Origin: Gammaproteobacteria bacterium
GTDB lineage: Bacteria; Gemmatimonadota; Gemmatimonadetes; Longimicrobiales; Gaopeijiaceae
Direction: 5' to 3'
DNA: 7,878 nucleotides
Assembly (NCBI GenBank): GCA_009843625.1
Contig: VYDD01000173.1
Coordinates: 1 to 7,878 of the forward strand
Both the position numbers and the translations under genes were made by a program. Below are positions 1-6,551 of the stretch, piece by piece; position 1 is the first letter of the stretch, and every line of letters begins with the position of its first letter. The notes under the pieces were generated by a model. That model saw nothing but the letters and a program-made list of their open reading frames with translations, was not told where the DNA came from and did not search any database.

Positions 1-41
1 TCGCAGACGACACCCCTACCTATCGGGCCCTGGCTCCATAA
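1..41 (+). CDS. possible 3' end of an upstream gene (partial)
   Basis: Read from position 3, the window opens with an in-frame tail ADDTPTYRALAP followed by TAA at 39-41. The stop lies about 35 bases before the control region of the ATPase operon, which is a reasonable place for a gene to end. Only 12 codons are visible, so there is no domain evidence and the product cannot be named. It could equally be chance open frame. A GC-rich stretch follows at 42-66 with weak self-complementarity (GGCC arms) but no T-run, so I do not call it a terminator. Confidence 0.25.
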   Translation, partial: ADDTPTYRALAP

Positions 42-76
42 GCCGGCCACCCCCGCCCGGCCACGCTCTCCAGATT

Positions 77-111
77 ACACAACTAATCTGTTGACAACGA
101 ATCCGTTGTGT
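77..111 (+). promoter_or_regulatory. operator-like nested dyads and tandem repeats upstream of the ATPase operon
   Basis: Two 15-bp direct repeats lie end to end: ACAACTAATCTGTTG (79-93) and ACAACGAATCCGTTG (94-108), identical at 13 of 15 positions. Each is itself a dyad of the form CAAC-N6-GTTG. The two are enclosed in a larger palindrome with arms ACACAAC (77-83) and GTTGTGT (105-111), centred on base 94. This is the layout expected of a binding site for a dimeric or tetrameric DNA-binding protein. A TTGACA at 91-96 matches a sigma-70 -35 hexamer and lies inside the repeats. The -10 is unclear: TCTCTT at 114-119 gives a 17-bp spacer but is a poor match, and the better TATTCT at 111-116 is too close. 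The regulator is not identified; the winged-helix ATPase downstream is one candidate. Confidence 0.55.
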
Positions 112-140
112 ATTCTCTTGTGAAACGAGAGATGACACAA
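106..140 (+). promoter_or_regulatory. long hairpin/dyad just upstream of the Shine-Dalgarno
   Basis: Arms TTGTGT (106-111) and ACACAA (135-140) pair perfectly. After a 2x2 internal loop, TCTCTTG (114-120) pairs with CGAGAGA (126-132) with one G-U pair, leaving a TGAAA loop. That is 13 pairs, ending two bases before the GGAGGG ribosome-binding site at 143-148. The left arm is the same GTTGTGT that closes the upstream 35-bp palindrome, so the two foldings compete for it. If transcription starts upstream this is an RNA hairpin able to affect translation of the first ATPase. If it starts near 120-126 it acts as a second DNA dyad. The sequence alone does not decide. Confidence 0.45.
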
Positions 141-153
141 ACGGAGGGCCGCC

Positions 154-1389
154 ATGAGACCAACCGCTGGCCGCTGGGTGAGCGGCGACGACTTCTTCGA
201 TCGCGAAGGCGAGCTGCGGGTTCTGGAGTCCCACGTCCGGGACCGCAACCATCTGGTGCTGACCGGACAGCGGCGGATGGGCAAGACCAGCATCGCCAGA
301 GAACTGGGACGGCGCCTGGAGAGCGACGGCTGGATCTTTCTGTTCGCGGACGTGGAGGGCTCGACCTGCCCCGAGGACGCCGTGGCGACCATCGCGAAGG
401 AGACGTACCGCATCCGGCCGATCGCCTCACGCCTTGGCCGGGGGGTGAAGGAGTGGTTTGAGGAGAACATCGAGGAAGTCGGCGCCCACGGCTTCCGCGC
501 GAAGATCCGGGCCGGGCTCAACGCGGGCAACTGGCGAAGGCTCGGCGAGAATCTGCTCCAGGAGTGTGCCAACCAGGATTCCCCCGTGCTCCTGGTGATC
601 GACGAACTACCCATCTTCCTCAAGCGCATGCTCCGCGACGATGGCCACGCGAAACGGGTCGATGAGTTCCTGAGTTGGCTGCGCGGTGCCATTCAGACGT
701 TGGGAGACCACGGGCCCGTCTTCATCGTGTCCGGGAGCATCGGGCTCCAGCCACTGGTCCATCGCCTCGGGATCCCGGACCGAATCAATCACTTCTATCC
801 CATACGCCTGCGGCCCTGGGACCGGGCGACAAGCGTGGATTGCTTCAACCGTCTCGCTGACGGCGAGGGCTTACAGGTTGAAGACGGAGTGGCGGACGCC
901 GTCTACAGCGCCTTGGGACTCGGCATTCCGCACCATGTGCAGTCGTTCTTCGCTCGGATTCGAACCTTTGCCACGATCAGAGGGAAAGGCACGGTAACCG
1001 TCGCGGACGTTGAACACGTATACGAGACCGGTCTTCTGGGGCCGTTCGGGCAGATCGACCTGGTCCACTACGAGACGCGCCTCAAGGATGGACTGGACGA
1101 CGAGACCTTCTCTGTCGCGATGGAGATCCTCGCCGAGGCCGCGACCCAAGGCGTGTTCACACCCTTCGCCCGGCGTTGCCTGGAGCACCAGTACGAGCCG
1201 CTCGTGAATGACATCCGCGGACGGGTTGCCGACGCGATCGAGGTTCTGGTACACGACGGCTATATCGAAGACGGTGAGAGGGGATACCGGTTCCCGTCCA
1301 AGCTGCTTCGAGACTGGTTTGCCGCACGTTTCCGGGATCACCACCTGCCACTCGAAGGTCGGTGCCGTGAGGAAGCAAACGAGGATTGA
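154..1389 (+). CDS. P-loop ATPase with C-terminal winged helix (first gene of ATPase pair)
   Basis: Predicted cytosolic ATPase of 411 aa, of the AAA/STAND kind related to the archaeal-type ATPase family. What is seen: an N-terminal FFDREGEL box (residues 14-21), Walker A GQRRMGKTS (38-46, Lys44), Walker B VLLVIDEL with Asp150-Glu151, and a sensor-like strand VFIVSGSIG (189-197). The C-terminal part ends in a winged-helix-like segment with RFPSKLLRDWF (379-389), as is usual in that family. No nuclease, protease or membrane segment is visible. The ATG at 154 is chosen because GGAGGG (143-148) sits 5 bases upstream; a GTG at 178 lacks comparable spacing. The gene is the first of a tight operon: the next start is 5 bases after its stop. 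Control probably lies in the structured region 77-140. The ATPase call is firm. The biological role is unknown; regulation, stress sensing or defence are all possible. Confidence 0.85.
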   Translation: MRPTAGRWVSGDDFFDREGELRVLESHVRDRNHLVLTGQRRMGKTSIARELGRRLESDGWIFLFADVEGSTCPEDAVATIAKETYRIRPIASRLGRGVKEWFEENIEEVGAHGFRAKIRAGLNAGNWRRLGENLLQECANQDSPVLLVIDELPIFLKRMLRDDGHAKRVDEFLSWLRGAIQTLGDHGPVFIVSGSIGLQPLVHRLGIPDRINHFYPIRLRPWDRATSVDCFNRLADGEGLQVEDGVADAVYSALGLGIPHHVQSFFARIRTFATIRGKGTVTVADVEHVYETGLLGPFGQIDLVHYETRLKDGLDDETFSVAMEILAEAATQGVFTPFARRCLEHQYEPLVNDIRGRVADAIEVLVHDGYIEDGERGYRFPSKLLRDWFAARFRDHHLPLEGRCREEANED

Positions 1390-1394
1390 GCATC

Positions 1395-3152
1395 ATGAGT
1401 AACGAAGCTGGCACTGTAATCCGCAAATTCAATCCCGGATTGCTCCAGTCGGATGAGGAGATCAGGGAGCAGTTCGTGGTCCGCGGTCACGAACTGGATC
1501 TGGTGCTGGATGAGCTACGGGGCAATATCGATTCCCCCTCTTGCCAGCACATTCTCGTGTTTGGTCCTCGTGGCCGGGGAAAGACGATGCTCCTGGCCCG
1601 AATCGCGGCGGAGTTGCGCAGCAACCCGGATTTCGCTGACGCACTACTGCCCGTCCGATTCATGGAGGAGAGCCCGGAGATCTTCACTCTCACCGACTTC
1701 TGGCTGGAAACCATGTTCCATCTCGCCAACGAAGTCGATGGGCGGAATGCCCCGCTGGCGCAAGAACTTCACGAGATCCGAGCCGCGCTGGCACCGCGCT
1801 GGCGCGAACAGATCACCGAAGCGCAGGCTCGCGCGGCCGTGTTCGATGCGGTGGATCGGTTGGGAAAGAGGCTCGTCCTCATCGTCGAGAACCTCCAGTC
1901 GCTCTGCCGCGATGCCCGTGACGAATTCGGCTGGCAACTCCGCGAAGTGTTGCAAACGGAGCCACAGATCATCCTCCTCGCTTCCGCCACCAGCCGCTTC
2001 CGCGAGTTGGACGAGGTAGACGAACCGTTCTTTGAGATGTTTCGCATCGTCAGCTTGGAGGCGCTGGACACCGAGGAGTGTGGTCGCCTGTGGAAGGTTG
2101 TGAGCGGGAAGCGGGCGACACCGTTAGAAGTCAGACCCCTCCAGATTCTCACGGGCGGCAATCCGCGCCTCCTCGTGATGGCCGCCGAGTTCGCCCGGCA
2201 TCGGTCCATCCGTCGACTGATGTCGGAATTGGTGACGCTAATCGACGAGCACACCGAGTACTTTCGCGGTCATCTCGAGGTCCTGCCGAAGACGGAGCGG
2301 CGCGTGTACGTGTCGGTGATCGACCTGTGGCAGCCCTCGTCGGCGAGCGAAGTGGCGGCGCGCGCTCGTGTCGACATCCGCGTGGCATCGACCATGCTCG
2401 GGCGACTGGTCGAACGGGGTGCGGTTGTCCGGCAGGGCCGCGGCCGAAAGCGGCTGTACGCGGCCGCGGAACCGCTGTACAGCATGTACTACAAGCTGCG
2501 GCGGGAGCGTGACGAGACGGCAGTCGTCGAGAACCTGATCCGCTTCATGGTGGCCTGTTACGGGGTTGATGATCTGTGGCAGCCGTCCGATCCGCTGTCT
2601 GTCGAGGCAGCAGAGTCGGAGGTGCTTCGGCGAGGAATCAGGCGGCACACGGCCGTTGCCCTGAGCTACAAGTGCATGGCGCAGGCTGAGATCGGTCTTG
2701 CCGACGAAGCGCTCGATAGTTGCCGCCAACTGGAAGACGTCGCCCGCCTCTGGACGAACGACAGCGAAGAGTTCCTTGGAGTGCCCTGGGTCGCGTGGCT
2801 CAAGTGTCGCATCGCCGGTGCGAGGGCTCTGGCTTTGGCGGTTCGAGCCGAACATCGAGCCTCGATCCGGCAGTTCCGGATCGCCTACGCTGCTTCCCCG
2901 TCAGACCACGAAGCGACGATACACGAAATGCTACGCCTGGTGCCGGCATTGGTCGGAGCCGGAATCTCCCCCCGCGATCTGCTGGCTGTCTTCGCCGGCG
3001 ATGCCGGCAGGTCCGCCGACCTTTGGCCTCTTGTCGTCGCCCTCGAGGAACACGCAGGCAATCAGATTCGTGCCCCGCGGCAGGTCAAGGAGGTCGCGGC
3101 CGACATCCGTGACCGGTTCATCGAGGCCGCGGAGCGAATGGGGGCAACGTGA
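1395..3152 (+). CDS. P-loop ATPase with winged helix and helical C-terminal domain (second gene of ATPase pair)
   Basis: Multidomain protein of 585 aa. The N-terminal NTPase has a box like that of its neighbour (VVRGHEL, 28-34), Walker A GPRGRGKTM (57-65, Lys63), and a Walker B-like strand LVLIVENL carrying Glu165-Asn166 instead of the usual Asp-Glu. A sensor strand ILLASATS (193-200) follows, then a GGNPR motif (254-258) typical of archaeal-type/STAND ATPases. Residues about 303-372 form a winged helix with a recognition-helix-like stretch around 326-341 and a basic wing (RQGRGRKR). The remainder, to 585, is alpha-helical and resembles TPR-like repeats, a likely partner- or ligand-binding scaffold. 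The ATG at 1395 is chosen over the TTG at 1386 because GAGGA (1381-1385) is 9 bases before it. The 5-base gap from the first ATPase implies co-transcription and translational coupling. I infer that the two proteins act together, with this one as the sensor or DNA-binding member. No catalytic effector domain is visible. Confidence 0.85.
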   Translation: MSNEAGTVIRKFNPGLLQSDEEIREQFVVRGHELDLVLDELRGNIDSPSCQHILVFGPRGRGKTMLLARIAAELRSNPDFADALLPVRFMEESPEIFTLTDFWLETMFHLANEVDGRNAPLAQELHEIRAALAPRWREQITEAQARAAVFDAVDRLGKRLVLIVENLQSLCRDARDEFGWQLREVLQTEPQIILLASATSRFRELDEVDEPFFEMFRIVSLEALDTEECGRLWKVVSGKRATPLEVRPLQILTGGNPRLLVMAAEFARHRSIRRLMSELVTLIDEHTEYFRGHLEVLPKTERRVYVSVIDLWQPSSASEVAARARVDIRVASTMLGRLVERGAVVRQGRGRKRLYAAAEPLYSMYYKLRRERDETAVVENLIRFMVACYGVDDLWQPSDPLSVEAAESEVLRRGIRRHTAVALSYKCMAQAEIGLADEALDSCRQLEDVARLWTNDSEEFLGVPWVAWLKCRIAGARALALAVRAEHRASIRQFRIAYAASPSDHEATIHEMLRLVPALVGAGISPRDLLAVFAGDAGRSADLWPLVVALEEHAGNQIRAPRQVKEVAADIRDRFIEAAERMGAT

Positions 3153-3229
3153 GTGCTGGCTTGCGGCAGATAGCTCTGCTAACGTCAAGACAGTGTGGTG
3201 CCGATTTCCGCAACTTCGAGTTCCGACTG

Positions 3230-4387
3230 ATGAACGAACACTCCCGCGCTGCCGGCCACATGTCCGTTCCCGTGCTGCTGGCCCTCTACCTTGTTACCGG
3301 CTGCTCGGAGGGAGGCGTTGAGCGTCCAGTGCGTGATGTCCCGACTTTCCAAGGCACGATCGATCTGGAGTTCGGGGAGATCGAGGGTGAAGATCCCTAT
3401 CTCTTCACCAGGATTGAGTCGATGGTCGAGGACACGGGCGGGCGGCTGATCGTCGCCGACCTGCAGTCGCACGAGATACGGGTCTTCGATTCCGAGGGTG
3501 ACTTCCTGTTCGGCTTCGGTGGTCAGGGAGAGGGACCCGGTGAGCTGACGCAGCCCTGTTGTCTCGCCTTCGGGCCAGATGGCAACCTGTGGGTCCGCGA
3601 GAGCACGCGATACAGTGTGTTCCAACTGGACGACGCGAGCGCGGAGTACGACGGTGGAGCGAGGATCGCTCACGGCGGTGTGGGCATGGTTGCACCGGTC
3701 ACCTTCGACACCGAGGGCCTGCTTGTCGACATCGGACCAGTGACGACCGAGGACGGGCCTGTCGTCGCACGCTTCCATCACGCTCCTGGCGGAGCCGTGG
3801 ACACAGTACCTTTGGCCGATCCAGAAAGGCAGGCGACGGGCTCAACCACGGCTGAACGCGTGATCGGCGAGTCTCTCGTCACCTTCTACGTCCGCCAGCC
3901 GTTCGGTCCGCAATGGATTCACGCCCACGGCCCCAGCGGCGTGTGGGCTGAAGCGGTCACCTCGGAGTATTCCGTCACGCTCCACCACCCCGACGGGACT
4001 GTTTCGCATGTCGAGGGACCACAGCTATCTGGCCCGCGGCTCGACCCATCCGAGCGTGAACGCGCTCGGGCCACCATTGCCGGCGACCTGCGACGGCTCG
4101 ACCTCCGAGACCATCCATTCGGCGTTCCCGACCGCAAGCCGCCGCTTGCCGACATCTTCTTTGATAGGTCCGGTCGCTTGTGGGTCGAGAAGACGAGCAC
4201 CGAAGGGGACGAGGTGCGTGAAGCCGATGTCTACGCGGGGTCCGCGCTGGTGGCACGGTATCGCTGGCCGCGTCGCGTCAGCGTGGGAAATGTCCCTTGG
4301 GTCACCGAGTCTGTGCTTTACGGCACGACGAGGGATTCACTCGATGTGCGTCGCGTCGCGCGGGTGAGGTTCGAGCCCGGTTTGTGA
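3230..4387 (+). CDS. six-bladed beta-propeller lipoprotein
   Basis: Predicted exported lipoprotein of 385 aa. Residues 1-25 form a signal with Arg6, a hydrophobic stretch VPVLLALYL and a lipobox VTGC (Cys25), so the mature protein is probably membrane-anchored outside the cytoplasm. The rest reads as six-bladed propeller blades: alternating strands such as RLIVADLQSHEIRVFD, the turn GEGPGE (100-105), DGNLWV and near the C-terminus DRSGRLWVEK. Propellers of this NHL-like class bind ligands or partners, but no enzymatic residues are evident and the ligand is unknown. The start is uncertain. The frame is open back to a GTG at 3149 that overlaps the preceding stop by 4 bases, but the extra 27 residues would bury the signal peptide. 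ATG 3260 would give a signal with no basic residue. ATG 3230 fits best, although it lacks a good Shine-Dalgarno. The next gene has the same architecture. Confidence 0.8.
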   Translation: MNEHSRAAGHMSVPVLLALYLVTGCSEGGVERPVRDVPTFQGTIDLEFGEIEGEDPYLFTRIESMVEDTGGRLIVADLQSHEIRVFDSEGDFLFGFGGQGEGPGELTQPCCLAFGPDGNLWVRESTRYSVFQLDDASAEYDGGARIAHGGVGMVAPVTFDTEGLLVDIGPVTTEDGPVVARFHHAPGGAVDTVPLADPERQATGSTTAERVIGESLVTFYVRQPFGPQWIHAHGPSGVWAEAVTSEYSVTLHHPDGTVSHVEGPQLSGPRLDPSERERARATIAGDLRRLDLRDHPFGVPDRKPPLADIFFDRSGRLWVEKTSTEGDEVREADVYAGSALVARYRWPRRVSVGNVPWVTESVLYGTTRDSLDVRRVARVRFEPGL

Positions 4388-4403
4388 AGCGGCCCGAGCC
4401 GCT
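4388..4403 (+). terminator. hairpin immediately after the propeller stop codon
   Basis: A perfect 6-bp stem, AGCGGC (4388-4393) and GCCGCT (4398-4403), with loop CCGA, begins on the base after the TGA of the lipoprotein gene. No T-run follows, so it is not a classic intrinsic terminator. It may stabilise the mRNA 3' end, attenuate transcription, or be chance in GC-rich DNA. Confidence 0.3.
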
Positions 4404-4431
4404 GCGCATCGGCCAACGGTGTCCTCGATCC

Positions 4432-4487
4432 GAGACCGGAGGCGCCGAGGGTCGACGAACGCCGGAAGCCGTGACTGGTCCGGTCTC
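4432..4487. repeat. 9-bp inverted repeat in the gap between propeller genes
   Basis: GAGACCGGA (4432-4440) and TCCGGTCTC (4479-4487) are perfect reverse complements, 38 bases apart. An overlapping alternative pairing joins GGAGGC (4438-4443) to GCCTCC (4489-4494), so only one of the two can form fully. It lies in the 222-bp gap 4388-4609, possibly as a 5' leader structure or operator for the second propeller gene. No promoter hexamers are clear. Confidence 0.35.
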
Positions 4488-4609
4488 AGCCTCCGCGCAC
4501 CCGTGCCAGAAAGTCGTCCGCTGGACGACGCGTCGGCGCTGGTGCTGGGCCTGCCCGCGGCTTACCATTGGCAGCTTCCCAGGTCTCTCGAGCACGCGGA
4601 GTCGTCGCA

Positions 4610-5781
4610 ATGAAGTCCTTCGTTCTGGCAACCGCGTTGTCGGCACTGGCACTGGCCACCGGAAGTCGACTAATCGGCACGCAGTCCATTCAGTCGCGAC
4701 CCGCCGCTGAAGTGCGCCTGTCGGCTGATCCATTGCTGTCTGTCGGGATGCTCGACGGACCTGACGAATATCTCTTCGGCGAAATCAACGCTGGCTCGCT
4801 GCTCGCCGATGGCAGCGTGGTAGTGTCCGACCGGATGAACTTCCGTATCCAGCGTTTCGGCGCGGACGGCGAACATCTGTGGAGCCGCGGCCGCGAAGGC
4901 GAAGGTCCCGGGGAGTTCGAGAACGTCCAGATCGTCCACGGGTGCGTGAGCGCGGACCGGATCGTCGTCTACGACATCTGGACCCAACGGGTCTCGGTGT
5001 TCAACGACGAAGGGGATCTCGTCGACGACTACCGTCTTCCTGTACAACGGACTGCCGATCCGGCGGTTTGGGTGCGCACCGAACGGGCCGCCTGGGCTTC
5101 ACGGGATACAGCGACCAAACCGTCGAGGGCCTCGCGTCCGAAGAACTCTATCGTGAGTTGATGACTCTTGGCTGGGTGGAGTTGGGCGACGCCGCCGCCA
5201 CCACGGTGCGCCAGCGGATCCCGGGCTCGGAATTGAGATACCTCGGACCCGGGAACGCCATGCCCGGAAGCATCTGGGCGCACAACGTAGCGATTGCTGC
5301 GGCCATCGAGGGCATCTGGTTTGGAAGCAGCGAGGACTACGAGGTGGCACTGATTGGGTGGACGGGCGAGACGATTCGGCGGATCCGCTGGCAGGGGCCG
5401 GATCTCAATGTGACGCAGAGGGATGTCGACCGATATCGTGACGCCCTTGAAGGAAGCTACCGGCGTGGCGGCGATCCCAACTGGCGCGCACGCTTCGAGC
5501 GCCGGTGGGCATGGGAAAGCGAGAACGTGCCCGATGTCTTTCCCGCCTATGACAGGCTCATGATCGGAGACGACGGCGTACTATGGGTGCACGACTACGT
5601 TCGCCCGGGAGAGCGAAGTGAGTGGTTCGCCTTCGCCGCGGATGGTACATGGATCCGTACGCTCGTGCTGCCTCCCCGCACGCTCCTGCTGGACATCGGC
5701 CGGGACTGGGCGCTGGTACGAACGCTGGATGACGTGGATGTCCAGCGGGTCGCGGTGCACGCGTTAGTGGAGAATCGGTAA
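4610..5781 (+). pseudogene. secreted six-bladed beta-propeller protein, frameshifted
   Basis: One propeller gene split over two frames. The N-terminal part starts at ATG 4610, with CGGAG (4597-4601) 8 bases upstream. It has a Sec-type signal (MKSFVLATALSALALATG, no lipobox Cys) and blade strands leading to GEGPGEF (97-103). That frame stops at 5161, but after about 5040 it loses propeller-like sequence. The frame one base earlier takes over, from about GLGFTGYSDQ near 5086-5118 through blade motifs such as DGVLWVHDYV to TAA at 5781. Restoring one base gives about 390 aa, matching the 385-aa neighbour, which has GEGPGE at nearly the same position. The apparent lesion is a single-base deletion between about 5040 and 5100. 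It is either a genuine inactivating mutation or a sequence error. Nothing resembles a slippery heptamer, so programmed frameshifting is unlikely. The ligand is unknown. Confidence 0.75.
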
Positions 5782-5901
5782 GGCACTTCCGAGTCGAACT
5801 TCAGAGCCAGGTCGCCGCCTCACCACCTCCGAACGTGCTACGGCAACCGCGGTGAGTTGGCTGGGCGCGAGAGATTCAACGGACAGCGTGTGTTATTTCG
5901 T

Positions 5902-5967
5902 GTGACCGACGCGTTGTTCGAGTGCGGCACGGGCAAGGAGTTCATCGAGCGGGTGCGGGCGGCCTGA
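5902..5967 (+). other. possible C-terminal remnant of a decayed gene
   Basis: The 212-bp gap 5782-5993 has no convincing complete gene. Within it, frame 1 reads VTDALFECGTGKEFIERVRA plus a final Ala and TGA at 5965-5967. All 21 sense codons end in G or C, as in the real genes here. The frame is open back to 5782 but the earlier part has mixed third positions and no good start. I do not recognise the family. It could be a relic of a deleted gene or a very small gene starting at GTG 5902; no Shine-Dalgarno supports the latter. Confidence 0.25.
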
Positions 5968-5993
5968 ATCCACTCGCCCCGGGGCCATCGAGC

Positions 5994-6215
5994 CTACCCA
6001 ACCGCGACCTCGACCTGGGTCACATAGACTTCGCTGCGCCAGCGTCTTTCGATCTCTTCGGCGGACGCCGTTTCGAGGAAGAGCGTGATCGCTTCCTGGA
6101 GATTTGCTCGCGCCTCGGCCATGGAGTCTCCCTGGCTGGCAACATCCACGTCCGGGCATAGAGCTACGTACCCGTTGCCTTCACGTTCTATGATCGCCGT
6201 CAAGTGCCTTCTCAC
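5994..6215 (-). CDS. hicB: HicB-family antitoxin-like protein (orphan)
   Basis: A 73-aa protein with the compact HicB-like fold signature: RRHLTAIIEREGNGYVALCP (strand, Gly-Tyr turn, strand), then DVDVASQGDSMAEARANLQ and EAITLFLE (helix), then a short C-terminal tail with VYVTQVEVAV. HicB proteins neutralise HicA mRNA-cleaving toxins and often repress their own operon through a C-terminal DNA-binding domain. Here there is no room for an added HTH or ribbon-helix-helix of normal size. Start: the frame is open upstream to 6407, but GTG 6215 is chosen because GGGAG lies 7 bases before it and the fold begins there. ATG 6323 would add 36 unrelated residues. No hicA-like frame is visible on the minus strand downstream (5782-5993) or upstream, so it looks solitary. 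Solitary HicB-like proteins are common and may have roles other than toxin control. Confidence 0.75.
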   Translation of the reverse strand: MRRHLTAIIEREGNGYVALCPDVDVASQGDSMAEARANLQEAITLFLETASAEEIERRWRSEVYVTQVEVAVG

Positions 6216-6551
6216 CTCAAGTCTCCCTTCAAGCTGTCCCGGCTGCAGCGGGTCTTGTAACCCGTCGAAGGTGGGTGGGTTCGCAGATTTCAGTAGCTTG
6301 TCCCCCAAACCGGTTTCCGACATCTTCTCTCGCCATGATCCACGCAACCGACATCCGATCCTCCCGCGCCCGCGGAGCGACCTGCACCTGTATGTGCTCG
6401 TGTCCATGTTCCGCCTGGATCCGGGTGTGTTGATGCGCTGAGTCCCGAGCTCAAGCCGCTTCCGAGCCGCCCCGGTCAGCCGATCCGGGCGGTTTTTTCG
6501 TGCTCCGATCCCCCGCCGTTCTACGCCTGCCCTAACCTCAGAGACAAACCA
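6216..6551. other. 336-bp gap with gene-tail remnant and terminator
   Basis: No complete gene is supported here. On the plus strand, frame 1 from 6361 to TGA 6439-6441 ends SDLHLYVLVSMFRLDPGVLM plus Arg, and 23 of its 26 sense codons end in G or C. It looks like the last part of a real gene whose body is missing, and an intrinsic terminator follows 25 bases later. A hairpin CGGGT/ACCCG at 6249-6264 resembles a tRNA anticodon arm but has no tRNA around it. The promoter of the leftward hicB-like gene should lie in this gap; I see no clear hexamers. Confidence 0.35.
6467..6498 (+). terminator. intrinsic (Rho-independent) terminator, rightward
   Basis: Stem CCGCCCCGG (6467-6475) pairs with CCGGGCGG (6485-6492) with one bulged C and a 9-base loop, followed directly by six T (6493-6498). 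Orientation is rightward. The nearest rightward stop is at 6441, the end of the apparent gene remnant; the hicB-like gene runs the other way. It also insulates the ATP-grasp gene that starts at 6552. Confidence 0.75.

Noticed and set aside
42..70. GC-rich hairpin as terminator of the upstream gene
   Set aside because: Only short GGCC/CCGG self-complementarity and no T-run.
75..692. Long minus-strand ORF opposite the first ATPase
   Set aside because: Ser/Arg-rich composition typical of an antisense shadow of a GC-rich gene, with no domain features.
4302..4733. Minus-strand 143-codon ORF spanning the propeller gap
   Set aside because: Arg/Pro-rich, overlaps both real genes, no ribosome-binding site or family resemblance.
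4879..5085. Upstream part of the frame that ends at 5781, read as an independent protein start
   Set aside because: This stretch is an arginine-rich shadow of the propeller blades read in the other frame; real sequence begins only near 5086.
5782..5993. Search for a hicA toxin next to hicB on the minus strand
   Set aside because: The only start-bearing frame gives 31 codons with no HicA-like Gly-Ser-His motif; other frames show no HicA pattern.
6240..6295. tRNA-Thr-like segment (CGGGT-CTTGTA-ACCCG hairpin followed by GGTGGG and GGTTCG)
   Set aside because: The anticodon-like loop has 6 or 8 bases rather than 7, the T-arm 3' strand does not pair, and no D-arm or acceptor stem can be built. 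At most a very degraded relic.
6216..6407. N-terminal extension of the hicB-like frame to 6407 or to ATG 6323
   Set aside because: The added residues have weak codon bias and no match to the HicB fold, while GTG 6215 has a good ribosome-binding site.
6335..6433. 32-codon cysteine-rich ORF on the plus strand starting MIHATDIRSS
   Set aside because: No Shine-Dalgarno. A different frame of the same bases has better codon periodicity, and the Cys codons follow from that frame. The start faintly recalls elongation factor P but the rest does not.
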